From: JALZAA01 sp036005605
GTDB taxonomy: Bacteria; Actinomycetota; Acidimicrobiia; IMCC26256; JACDBD01
Assembly (NCBI GenBank): GCA_036005605.1
Contig: DASYQJ010000255.1
Coordinates: 1-17,350 of the forward strand
Direction of reading: 5' to 3'
DNA: 17,350 nt
Part shown: one piece after another, positions 1 through 7,293 of the stretch
Position numbering within the stretch: the first letter of the stretch is position 1
Layout: the number at the start of each line of letters is the position of its first letter
The notes under the pieces: generated by a model
Seen by the model: the letters and a program-made list of their open reading frames with translations, nothing else
Told to the model about the DNA's origin: nothing
Databases searched by the model: none
Made by a program: the position numbers and the translations under genes

Positions 1-201
1 GGTGAGTCCCTGCACGTACTGAAGTGGGACGATGAACCCGTGGCCCTGCGCGAGCAGGTTGGAGCCGTAGTGGTAATAGAGGCCGTCGCCCTGCACGGGA
101 GCGTCGCGCCGCTCGAGCACGACGTACGCGACCCGGATCACCACGCTGACGGCGGTGATGAGCGCGAGTCGCTGAGCGAAACGGCGCGTGGCCGGTGTCA
201 T
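1..201 (-). CDS. GT-C family glycosyltransferase, N-terminal part (runs off window)
   Basis: This is the first 67 codons of a minus-strand gene whose remainder lies before position 1. The ATG at 201-199 overlaps the TGA stop of the preceding gene (200-198) as ATGA, so the two are probably translationally coupled. The fragment has a basic N-terminus, a first membrane helix at about residues 12-29, then a short loop containing GDGLYYHYG (Asp39) and the phrase GHGF. The preceding gene has GGDSFFYHFG and GHGF at the same places, so this is a tandem paralogue. In the GT-C fold an Asp or Glu in the first outward-facing loop is the usual catalytic residue, and Asp39 is the candidate. It is probably an integral membrane glycosyltransferase using a polyprenyl-phosphate sugar; the acceptor is unknown. 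No Shine-Dalgarno sequence is visible. Confidence 0.8.
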   Translation of the reverse strand, partial: MTPATRRFAQRLALITAVSVVIRVAYVVLERRDAPVQGDGLYYHYGSNLLAQGHGFIVPLQYVQGLT

Positions 202-1532
202 CGCTGGGGCACGGTAGCAAAGGGCTCGCGCGGCTCCTCGGCACGCGCGACCTCCGCGCTGCGGCGGTCACGCACCGCCTGGATCCCACGGTCGATGGCG
301 ACCGCGGCCAGGACCACGAGCGCGCCTTCGGCGCTCGCGCGGTAACGGTTGCTGCCGAGTGAGAGACCGACCGCGAAGAGCACGATGAGCGGGGGCACGA
401 GGAGAGGGAAGACGGGGACCTTCCTTCGCCGCCGGACGATCACCCCTCCGGCGATTGCGAGCGCGGCGACAGCGTAGAAACTGAAGAGCGAGGCGAGCGC
501 GGCCCAGCCCTCCCGGCCCTCGATGACGCGGTCGAGCTGCACCTGATTCCACGGCCGGTAGAGGCCCGTGATGCGACCCCAACGCGCGAGGACGACGACC
601 GGCGCGCGGAACTTGTGGTCGCTGATGTAGTCGAAGACGATCCGGCGGGAGATCTCGTTGCGTTCGGACTGGTCGTCGCCGCGTTTGTACTCGCGCCCCG
701 CCTTTTCCGTGCAGTCGGGCGTGAAGTATCCCGTGAGGTTCCCGTAGTAGGTGACGTCGCAGTTGGCGCCCAGCATGGTCGGCTCGAGCCCGGTCGACAG
801 GAACACCGGGCGCTCGAAGCGGGCGAGGTTGAACCCGATCCACGGCCCCATCGCGATGACCGCCGCGACGCCTGCCGCGACCAAAGCCTTGAGCTTCTGG
901 GTCTCGTCGGTTCGCCGCGTGAACAGGATGCACGGGAGGACAAGCAGAGGTAAGAGGAGTACGAGCTCGGCGCGTGACAGCGCGGCGACGCCGCAGGCGA
1001 GGCCGAGGCCGGCGGCGCGCCAGAACGACGGCGATCGCAGGAAGCGGTAGGCGAGATACACCGAGAGGATCGTCGTGAAGATCGCCATCGTCTCGGAGAC
1101 GAGGAAGCCGTCGAAGATCCACATGTTGGGGTACACGGCCGCGAGCCCGGCGGCGACGAGCCCGGCGCGCGGCCCCGCGACCTCCCGGGCCGTCAGCCCG
1201 ACCAGCACGACGGATCCGACGCCGATCAGGCTCGACCACAACATGTGCGACACGGGCCCGTCGAGCCCGACCGAGCTGGGAATCGCGAGGTACAGGAGGT
1301 ACAGCGGCGGGTGGCTGGCGCTCTGCTCGACGATGCCGTTGATGAACGGCGTTGGCTCGATGAAGCCGTGGCCCTCGACGAGCAGACGCGCACCGAAGTG
1401 ATAGAAGAACGAGTCGCCGCCGGGCAGGACGTCGTGACGAACGATGAGGATGTAGGCGACGCGAACGGCCAGTCCCAGGAGTGCGGCCGCGAACAAGCCG
1501 CGCCGAAAGGTTCGGGTCGTCACGGCAGGCAC
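198..1532 (-). CDS. GT-C family glycosyltransferase (PMT/ArnT-like membrane protein)
   Basis: This 444-residue protein has roughly nine to ten hydrophobic segments, typical of the dolichyl-phosphate-mannose mannosyltransferase/ArnT-like class, which transfers sugars from polyprenyl-phosphate donors on the outer face of the membrane. Visible landmarks are a first helix at about 13-31, GGDSFFYH with candidate catalytic Asp40, GHGF at 54-57, HPP at 74-76, SE at 146-147, and a late SNRYR at 394-398. A loop at 255-274 contains GANCD and a second Cys (258 and 274), shared with the glycosyltransferase at 5965-7293. Its stop overlaps the next gene's ATG by 4 bases. The start is uncertain. The GTG at 1532-1530 gives the longest protein, but the GTG at 1523-1521 (441 residues) is favoured if the TACCGT box at 1536-1531 is a leaderless promoter. 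Donor and acceptor are not deducible. Confidence 0.88.
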   Translation of the reverse strand: MPAVTTRTFRRGLFAAALLGLAVRVAYILIVRHDVLPGGDSFFYHFGARLLVEGHGFIEPTPFINGIVEQSASHPPLYLLYLAIPSSVGLDGPVSHMLWSSLIGVGSVVLVGLTAREVAGPRAGLVAAGLAAVYPNMWIFDGFLVSETMAIFTTILSVYLAYRFLRSPSFWRAAGLGLACGVAALSRAELVLLLPLLVLPCILFTRRTDETQKLKALVAAGVAAVIAMGPWIGFNLARFERPVFLSTGLEPTMLGANCDVTYYGNLTGYFTPDCTEKAGREYKRGDDQSERNEISRRIVFDYISDHKFRAPVVVLARWGRITGLYRPWNQVQLDRVIEGREGWAALASLFSFYAVAALAIAGGVIVRRRRKVPVFPLLVPPLIVLFAVGLSLGSNRYRASAEGALVVLAAVAIDRGIQAVRDRRSAEVARAEEPREPFATVPQR

Positions 1533-1536
1533 GGTA
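1531..1536 (-). promoter_or_regulatory. putative -10 box (TACCGT) for the 198-1532 gene
   Basis: Read on the minus strand this is TACCGT, matching the actinobacterial TANNNT form. Seven bases separate it from the GTG at 1523-1521, a spacing expected for a leaderless transcript. The same hexamer faces the other way in front of the 1633 gene. No convincing -35 element is seen, but the large inverted repeat begins one base upstream, where a -35 would sit. Confidence 0.35.
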
Positions 1537-1570
1537 GTGACCCGACTGGGGCCGGCGCCCCTCGGGTCAC
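1537..1570. repeat. 34-base inverted repeat in a divergent promoter region
   Basis: The outer arms GTGACCCGA (1537-1545) and TCGGGTCAC (1562-1570) are perfect 9-base complements. Inside them GGGGC (1548-1552) and GCCCC (1557-1561) pair around CGGC, with only two unpaired bases (1546-1547). This gives 14 paired bases in 34. It lies between two divergent genes and touches the putative minus-strand -10 box, so an operator for a dimeric regulator is the simplest reading. It is not followed by a T-run on either strand, so an intrinsic terminator is less likely. Confidence 0.6.
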
Positions 1571-1617
1571 ACGCTCATTTGCGTGCGCGGAGACCGAGTT
1601 TCCGTACAGCCCACTGC

Positions 1618-1623
1618 TACCGT
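1618..1623 (+). promoter_or_regulatory. putative -10 box (TACCGT) for the 1633 gene
   Basis: TACCGT lies nine bases before the ATG at 1633 and there is no Shine-Dalgarno sequence between them, which suggests a leaderless or nearly leaderless transcript. No clear -35 was found at the normal distance. The identical hexamer on the opposite strand at 1531-1536 supports the reading. Confidence 0.35.
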
Positions 1624-1632
1624 GGCGCCTCC

Positions 1633-4119
1633 ATGGCTGAGAGCACCGCGCCGGCTCAGGCCGACACGCCTCGCCGCGGCTACCACATCGAGATCTTCCT
1701 GATCAGCTTCGCGGGCCTGCTGCTCGAGGTCAGCTACACGCGGATCATCTCGTTCAAGCTCTTCTACTACTACACGTATCTCGTCATCGGCTTGGCGCTG
1801 CTGGGCATTGGTGCGGGCGGCGTGCTCGTCGCGATCTCGCGCCGGATGCGACGCGCCTCGACCGACGCGATCCTGATGTGGAGCCTGCTGCTGGGCGCGG
1901 CGAGCGTCGGCGTCGGGTACCTGATCGTGGCGGTGACCCGCACCGACAGCCTCACGCTCTGGGACTACGGCACGTTCGACTCGATCAGCGGCCTGGCGCG
2001 GCTGGTGCTGATCTGCCTCGTGCTGTTCGCGTCGTTCATCGCGATCGGCGTCGTGCTCGCAACGCTCTTCGGTCGGCGATCGGACGAGATCGGGCGCCTG
2101 TACTTCGCCGACCTGCTCGGCGCCGGGCTGGCGTGCGCCGTGGTCGTGTGGTTGCTCGGCTCCATCGGGCCGCCGGCGACGATCGTCCTCGCAGGGTTGA
2201 TCATGGCGCTCGCCGGTGTCCGGATCGCCGCCCGTCGGCGGTCACGCGTCGCGCCGGTCGGAGCGGTCATGGCGCTGCTGCTGGCCGTCGCGGTCGTCGC
2301 GCCCAGCATCCTTCCGTACCAGCGGACCGACAAGAGCAAGGCCGACCTGCGCGACTCCGGCCACGCGTGGGATTGGAGCGCGGTGTTCCGAGTCGACGCC
2401 GTTGCCGCCGTGCCGAACGCACTCACGCTCATCCACGACGGCTTGCTCGGCTCCGCCATCTACCGCTTCGACGGGAACCCACGGAGCCTGACCCGCTTCG
2501 ACAGCGACCCGCGGTCCTTCCCCTTCGACGCGGCGGGAACCAACCCCGGCAACGTCCTGATCATCGGGGCGGCTGGCGGCAACGAGGTGCTCGCATCCCT
2601 GTACTTCGACGCCCGCCACATCGACGCCGTCGAGCTGAACCCGGTGACCTACAGGTTCGTCACCGACGAGTTCGCCGACTACGACGGCCACTTCACCGAC
2701 AACCCCAAGGTCAACTACGTGAACGACGAGGGGCGGGGATATCTCGCGCGCAGCGACCGAAAGTACGAGCTCATCTGGTACCCGGCGCCGGACAGCTACT
2801 CGGCGACGAACGCCGCGACCTCGGGCGCGAGCGTCCTGTCCGAGAGCTACCTGTACACGACCGAGGCGATCGCCGACAGTTTCGACCACTTGCAGCGGGG
2901 CGGGATCCTCGCGGCCCAGTTCGGCGAGTTCGACTACAACGCCAGGCCGAATCGAACGACCCGGTACGTGGCCACGGCACGCGACGCGCTCGCCGAGCGC
3001 GGCATCAGCGACCCCTCCCGGCACATCCTCGTCGTCACGACGACCACCGAAGGCGCATCCGCGCTCTCAACCGTGCTCGTGAAGGAGACCCCGTTCACGC
3101 CGGCTGAGGTCGACCGTGTGATCACGGGTCTCGGCGCCGTCCCGGGAGCGAAGCTCCGGTACGCACCCGGCCACCCGGTCAAGGGTGAGTCGGTGAGCGA
3201 CCTCGCCACGATCCCGAACTCCAAGCTGGGGTCCTGGTACGACTCGTACCGCTACGACGTCCGTCCCGTCACCGACGACGCGCCGTTCTTCTGGCACTTC
3301 ACGCCGTACGACGACGTGATCGGCAACTTCACCGATCCGATTCGGCGTGGCGACGCCGAGATCGCGTTGGGGGAGCGGGTGCTGCTCCTGCTGCTGGCGG
3401 TCGCGGTCGTGCTGGCGGCGATCTTCCTGCTGCTCCCGTTCGTCGCCGTGCGGTCGATCTGGGCGAGCTTCCCCCGAAAGCCGAGATCCGCGCTCTATTT
3501 CGCGTCCATCGGGTTGGGCTTCATCTTCTTCGAGATCACCCTCATACAGCGGTTGACGCTGTTTCTCGGGTACCCGACGTACTCACTGACCGTCACCTTG
3601 GCGTCGATCCTCATCTTCACGGGTGTCGGCGCGTTCCTCAGCGCGCGGTGGGCCGACCGTCCCGGGCGCGTCGTGGCCGTGCTGTTCGCCGCCATCGCGC
3701 TGCTCACGGTCTTCTACCAGTTCGGGTTGCCGCCCATGACCGACGCGCTCCTCGGCTGGCCCCTCGCCGGCCGTCTCGCGTTCGCGTTCATCGTGCTCGC
3801 GCCGCTCGGCGTGTGCCTGGGCTTCTTCATGCCGCTCGGTCTCGGCGCCGTCGCCGGTCTCACACGGTTCCCGCGCGAATACGTCGCGTGGGGATGGGCG
3901 GTGAACGGTTTCGCGTCGGTGGTTGGCGCCGTGTTGTCGACCATCCTGGCGATGACCTTCGGCTTTCGGATCGTGCTGTTCCTCGCGCTCGTGGCGTACG
4001 CCGTCGCGATCGTGGCGCTCCGCGGGCTGTTGCGACGCGCTGCCGGTCCGATCACTGCGGCGGAGGAGCCGGCGGTCCCCTCGGTTACCGGCGTGCCGAC
4101 CGCCGCTGCGCCGCGCTAG
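1633..4119 (+). CDS. Membrane-embedded spermidine-synthase-like protein
   Basis: This 828-residue protein has three parts. Residues about 20-235 hold some seven membrane helices, including the phrase YFADLLGAGLA common in this family. Residues about 300-440 form a Rossmann domain like that of spermidine synthase, with the nucleotide loop IIGAAGGNE at about 310-318, the acidic strand end DAVELNP at 331-337, and VNDEGRGYL at 363-371. Residues about 583-820 hold a second bundle, with the typical GFIFFEITLIQRL near 630. Family members are often labelled spermidine synthase, but the usual catalytic-aspartate segment here reads LIWYPAPDSYSAT, so polyamine synthesis should not be assumed. I chose ATG 1633 because it sits just after TACCGT and just before the first conserved segment; earlier in-frame codons (from 1537) run through the inverted repeat. 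It is transcribed away from the glycosyltransferase genes and ends tail to tail with the DUF2304 gene. Confidence 0.85.
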   Translation: MAESTAPAQADTPRRGYHIEIFLISFAGLLLEVSYTRIISFKLFYYYTYLVIGLALLGIGAGGVLVAISRRMRRASTDAILMWSLLLGAASVGVGYLIVAVTRTDSLTLWDYGTFDSISGLARLVLICLVLFASFIAIGVVLATLFGRRSDEIGRLYFADLLGAGLACAVVVWLLGSIGPPATIVLAGLIMALAGVRIAARRRSRVAPVGAVMALLLAVAVVAPSILPYQRTDKSKADLRDSGHAWDWSAVFRVDAVAAVPNALTLIHDGLLGSAIYRFDGNPRSLTRFDSDPRSFPFDAAGTNPGNVLIIGAAGGNEVLASLYFDARHIDAVELNPVTYRFVTDEFADYDGHFTDNPKVNYVNDEGRGYLARSDRKYELIWYPAPDSYSATNAATSGASVLSESYLYTTEAIADSFDHLQRGGILAAQFGEFDYNARPNRTTRYVATARDALAERGISDPSRHILVVTTTTEGASALSTVLVKETPFTPAEVDRVITGLGAVPGAKLRYAPGHPVKGESVSDLATIPNSKLGSWYDSYRYDVRPVTDDAPFFWHFTPYDDVIGNFTDPIRRGDAEIALGERVLLLLLAVAVVLAAIFLLLPFVAVRSIWASFPRKPRSALYFASIGLGFIFFEITLIQRLTLFLGYPTYSLTVTLASILIFTGVGAFLSARWADRPGRVVAVLFAAIALLTVFYQFGLPPMTDALLGWPLAGRLAFAFIVLAPLGVCLGFFMPLGLGAVAGLTRFPREYVAWGWAVNGFASVVGAVLSTILAMTFGFRIVLFLALVAYAVAIVALRGLLRRAAGPITAAEEPAVPSVTGVPTAAAPR

Positions 4120-4514
4120 TCGCCGTCAGGAGCTGCGCTCACGGCAGGCGCGTCGCTGTCGAGACGCGTTCGCAGCAGCGCCAACTCCTCGGCGAGCGTG
4201 CGCGTGCGGTTCTCGAGCCGCGAGAGCTCCCACGAGTAGTGCACGACGACCAGGAACAGGAATCCGACCGCGAGCAACAGAAAGATGGTCGGGGAGTAGA
4301 GGACGCCGAGCCACTCGGAGAAGGTATTGAGGACGCCGGGCACCACGGCCAAGGGCAGGAGCAACACGCCGATGACGAGCCAGAGGAGCGCGTACTTGCT
4401 CCGGAGCTGGCGCGCCCGCACGAGGCGGAAGATGAACAACGCGATGATCGCGGTGGCGACGATGACCAGGACGTGGGCCTGGCCGCTGAGCGACCCTCTG
4501 GGCAGGTCGATCAT
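4116..4514 (-). CDS. DUF2304-type small membrane protein
   Basis: This 132-residue protein has three membrane helices at about 13-32, 42-63 and 76-96. A charged, probably coiled-coil segment follows (about 97-120, rich in Glu, Arg and Leu), then a short acidic tail. Size, topology and the position directly after a DPM1-like GT2 gene match the DUF2304 family. The ATG (4514-4512) overlaps the GT2 stop as ATGA, and AGGA six bases upstream is a good ribosome binding site. From memory, a comparable small membrane protein (Rv3632) assists the polyprenol-phosphate GalNAc synthase PpgS (Rv3631) in Mycobacterium tuberculosis, so a helper or anchoring role for the adjacent GT2 is a fair inference. Its TAG stop shares the CTAG at 4116-4119 with the opposite gene. 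Confidence 0.82.
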   Translation of the reverse strand: MIDLPRGSLSGQAHVLVIVATAIIALFIFRLVRARQLRSKYALLWLVIGVLLLPLAVVPGVLNTFSEWLGVLYSPTIFLLLAVGFLFLVVVHYSWELSRLENRTRTLAEELALLRTRLDSDAPAVSAAPDGD

Positions 4515-5233
4515 GGTTCGTCCTTTCGGAGTCGGGCCCGGCGGGACGCCGAGCCGAGAATGCCGATGAGGAGCCGCAGGTAGTTGATGACCAGCTTGAT
4601 CCGGCGCGTCGACGGCACGCCGGCGGCCCGAAGGCGCATGCTGATCGGCACCTCGTCGACGCGGAACCCCGCGTAGCGGACGATCAGGAGCGCCTCGACG
4701 GTGTCGGCGAGGTACTCGACGGGATAGTCGCGGGCGAGGAGCTCGATCACCGGCCGGTCGAAGGCGCGAAACCCCGACGTGACGTCGGAGAACCGCTGGC
4801 CGGTGAGGGCCCGCACGATCGTGGCCAGGAACCGCATCGCCTGACGCCGGACCCGGCCGACGGGATACTCCGTGGTGCCGGCCGCGAAGCGGCTGCCCAC
4901 AGCCATGTCGGCTCCGCGGTCCAGCGCTTCGAGGAGGGCCATGATGCCGGCCGGGTCGTGCTGACCGTCGGCGTCGATCACGACGGCGCGGTCGTAGCCG
5001 TTGCGCTGCGCGTAATGCAGACCCACGCGGACGGCGCCGCCGACACCGAGCGTGAACGGCAGCTGAGCCGACACCGCGCCGGCCCGGCGCGCGACCTCCG
5101 CGGTCGCGTCGGTCGAGCCGTCGTCGATCACGAGCACGTCGTGGTCGTCCACGACCTCCCGCAGCTCCTTGAGCGTCGCGGGGAGGCTCTCCTCCTCGTT
5201 GAGCGCGGGCATGATGATCAGGATGCGGGTCAC
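4511..5233 (-). CDS. GT2 glycosyltransferase, polyprenyl-phosphate sugar synthase-like
   Basis: This 240-residue GT-A protein of family 2 resembles dolichyl/polyprenyl-phosphate mannose synthases. Visible motifs are MPALNEEE at the N-terminus (8-15), VIDDGSTDAT at about 35-44 for nucleotide-sugar binding, IDADGQHDP at 86-94 (the metal-binding DxD region), and VTSGFRAF at 151-158. The length fits a soluble or peripheral DPM1-type enzyme. A weakly hydrophobic stretch at 213-227 may touch the membrane, with the downstream DUF2304 protein as a likely membrane partner. The expected reaction is transfer of a sugar from a nucleotide donor to a polyprenyl phosphate on the cytoplasmic face, supplying the GT-C enzymes nearby; the sugar cannot be read from sequence. 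The start is GTG at 5233-5231, because the next ATG would cut off the conserved first beta strand. It lies 12 bases after the preceding stop. Confidence 0.9.
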   Translation of the reverse strand: MTRILIIMPALNEEESLPATLKELREVVDDHDVLVIDDGSTDATAEVARRAGAVSAQLPFTLGVGGAVRVGLHYAQRNGYDRAVVIDADGQHDPAGIMALLEALDRGADMAVGSRFAAGTTEYPVGRVRRQAMRFLATIVRALTGQRFSDVTSGFRAFDRPVIELLARDYPVEYLADTVEALLIVRYAGFRVDEVPISMRLRAAGVPSTRRIKLVINYLRLLIGILGSASRRARLRKDEP

Positions 5234-5245
5234 CGAACATCCATG

Positions 5246-5968
5246 CTACGGCGAGTGGTGCGTGACCTCCGGGACTACGTCCTCGACGTAGAGCCAGTCA
5301 CCGCCCACGAGATCGAGTGTGTGCGGATGGGCCGTGCCCGTCCAGGCAAGGAGCGAGAACTTGTACGGGAAGAAGTGGATATGCGGGTTGAACGTGGCGC
5401 GGTACGGGCGTTGATGGGGGACGACCACGACGATCCGCTGCCGGGCCACGCGTCGAAGCTCGTCGAGCGCGGCCCCGAAGTGCTGCACGTGCTCGAGCGT
5501 GTGCGTGGAGACCACGGTGTCGAAAGCGCCATCGCGGAAAGGGAGCTCTTCGACGTTCCCGTCGCACCACCGCACGTTGGGATGCGTCCCGCGCCGGCCG
5601 GCCGAGACGGCGACGTCGCAGCCGACGACGTCATGGTCGGGTGCCAGGCGCTCGCACACGTAACCGAGTCCGCAAGCGACGTCGAGCACGCGCTTCCCAC
5701 GTACGGCGCTCAACACCCCATCGAGCGACTCGGGCGTGAGGTCGGTGGCGCCCTGGTCGAAGTGTGAACGGAGGCTCTGGTAGAAGGCGGCGAACTCGGC
5801 GCGGGAGAGGTAGAAGGCCTTGTCCTTCAGTTCGACGATGTCGATGCTGAGATCGCCGTACATCCGGCGGGCGAGGTTGCCGAACAGCCGCGAGTCGCGC
5901 ATCGACGGCGGGAGGTACCGGTCGAGGGCTTCGTTGATCCACAGCGATGCCCGGCGGCTGAACTTCAC
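5246..5968 (-). CDS. Class I SAM-dependent methyltransferase
   Basis: This 240-residue protein has the Methyltransf_11-like pattern: SAM loop VLDVACGLGY at 94-103, acidic strand end VVGCDV (Asp118), then ELPFRDGAFDTVVS at about 141-154 followed by HTLEHV at 156-161. About 85 N-terminal residues precede the fold and include a basic helix and a Tyr/Phe-rich stretch, perhaps for substrate recognition. The C-terminus is His- and Phe-rich (about 195-215). I chose the GTG at 5968-5966 because GGAGAG lies three bases upstream and the codon overlaps the previous gene's TGA as GTGA. Its place between a GT-C and a GT2 gene suggests methylation of an envelope sugar or a lipid-linked intermediate; the substrate is unknown. 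Confidence 0.87.
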   Translation of the reverse strand: MKFSRRASLWINEALDRYLPPSMRDSRLFGNLARRMYGDLSIDIVELKDKAFYLSRAEFAAFYQSLRSHFDQGATDLTPESLDGVLSAVRGKRVLDVACGLGYVCERLAPDHDVVGCDVAVSAGRRGTHPNVRWCDGNVEELPFRDGAFDTVVSTHTLEHVQHFGAALDELRRVARQRIVVVVPHQRPYRATFNPHIHFFPYKFSLLAWTGTAHPHTLDLVGGDWLYVEDVVPEVTHHSP

Positions 5969-7293
5969 GTTCTCTCCGTAGGTCGGCGACGGCGGTGGCC
6001 GACGACGGCGACCACGCTCACCGCGGCCAGGACCACCAGCGACGGCTCGTCGGCGATCCTGAATCGCTGCTGTCCGTACGTGAGCGCGGTCGTGAGGGCG
6101 ACGACGACCGCGGTGGACAGTAGCGGCCACACCCGGGCCCGACGCCGAAGCAGGAGGACGGCGCCGACGACGGCGAAGGGGAGGAGCACCCAGTACATCA
6201 CCGTGCCGACCCCCTGCCAGCGCTTCGGGCGACCCTCGAGCGACTCGAAGTCGATCTGCTGGCGCGGTGCGTACATCCCCCATGTGCGCAGCTCCCGGAC
6301 GCCGACGACGAGTGGCACCCGCGACAGGTGGTCGCGTGCGTACGTGATCCCGTCGCCGCGATGCTTGCTCGCGACGTCCGCCTCGTCGAAGTCGCGCCGC
6401 CGGATGTCGAAGCCTTCGAAGCACGCCTGCGCCTGCGGCCGGCCGCGCGCGGAGTCACCGAATTGGGAGAACGTCTCGCGCCACAACCCGATTTGCGAGC
6501 CGGAGTACGTGAGGTCGCAGTTCGCGCCGTCGACGGCGGTGCCGATGTTGTTCGAGATCGGTACGAACGCGTGGAGTCGCACCGCGTTGCGGATCGTCCA
6601 GGGCACGACGACGAGAATCGCCGTGCCGATCGCGATGACCGCCAGCAACGCGCGTCGTTTCGCCGCGAACGATCGCAGACTGATCGCGAGCGGGATCACG
6701 AGGACGATCGCGAAGAGCAGGCCCTCGGCCCGCGTGAGCGCGCTGAGCCCGATGACGAGACCGAGCGCGGCGAATCGCAACGGGCTGGGGGCGTCGGCGG
6801 CGCGGTACGCCAGTAGCAGCGCCGCCGTCACGAGCAGCACGTAGACGGACTCCGCCATGAGCACGGCTTCGCCCAGGAACAGCATCGGATACACGGCGGC
6901 GATTGCCGCCGCGAGGACGCCCACGAGCGGGCCACCCACGCGGCGGCCGAGAAGGCCGACGAGCACGACGGTCCCGGTTCCCACGAAGGAGAGGAGCAGG
7001 CGTTGTGCGTCGACGCTCTTGGCCCCGAGGAAGGACGGCACCGCCAGCAGCGCCGGGAAGAGCGGCGGATACTCGGCGGTCGGCCGGGCGACGTGCAGGA
7101 TCCGGAAGTCGAAGGGGCGGATATAGCCGTGCCCGTCAGCCAGGTTGTTCGCGAGCAGGTGGTACGCGGTGGCGTCGCCGGGATCCGGCAGCTTCGGGTC
7201 GACCACGAGCACGAACACGACGCGCACGATCAGCGCAACCAGCGCGATCGCAAGCAGCGCGGCCAGGAACGCGCGGTTCCGGGTGCGCGTCAA
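5965..7293 (-). CDS. GT-C family glycosyltransferase (PMT/ArnT-like), TTG start
   Basis: This 442-residue multi-membrane protein is paralogous to the glycosyltransferase at 198-1532. Aligned landmarks are first helix 9-31, DPGDATAYH with candidate catalytic Asp40 (Asp40 in the paralogue too), GHGY at 54-57, YPP at 75-77, AES at 147-149, GANCDLTY at 256-263 with a further Cys at 291, and QQRFR at 408-412. It is expected to transfer a sugar from a polyprenyl-phosphate donor outside the membrane. The start appears to be TTG (7293-7291): it overlaps the acyltransferase TGA as TTGA, and the protein then begins with basic residues directly before helix 1. I see no ATG or GTG shortly upstream in this frame, and the ribosome binding site is weak, so expression probably depends on coupling to the preceding gene. 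The stop overlaps the methyltransferase GTG. Confidence 0.88.
   Translation of the reverse strand: MTRTRNRAFLAALLAIALVALIVRVVFVLVVDPKLPDPGDATAYHLLANNLADGHGYIRPFDFRILHVARPTAEYPPLFPALLAVPSFLGAKSVDAQRLLLSFVGTGTVVLVGLLGRRVGGPLVGVLAAAIAAVYPMLFLGEAVLMAESVYVLLVTAALLLAYRAADAPSPLRFAALGLVIGLSALTRAEGLLFAIVLVIPLAISLRSFAAKRRALLAVIAIGTAILVVVPWTIRNAVRLHAFVPISNNIGTAVDGANCDLTYSGSQIGLWRETFSQFGDSARGRPQAQACFEGFDIRRRDFDEADVASKHRGDGITYARDHLSRVPLVVGVRELRTWGMYAPRQQIDFESLEGRPKRWQGVGTVMYWVLLPFAVVGAVLLLRRRARVWPLLSTAVVVALTTALTYGQQRFRIADEPSLVVLAAVSVVAVVGHRRRRPTERT

Noticed and set aside
1537..1632. Upstream in-frame extension of the spermidine-synthase-like protein by 32 residues
   Set aside because: The extension would run through the palindrome and the putative promoter, and its translation has no family resemblance; the ATG at 1633 directly precedes the conserved part.
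4070..4105. Inverted repeat CGGCGGTC / GACCGCCG near the convergent stops as a bidirectional terminator
   Set aside because: The stem is only 8 bases with a 20-base loop and no T-run, and it lies in coding sequence; such repeats are expected by chance at this GC content.
3648..4583. Plus-strand open frame of 311 codons bridging the convergent junction
   Set aside because: It overlaps three real genes, has no recognisable motif, and its Arg-rich then Glu-rich composition is that of an out-of-frame reading.
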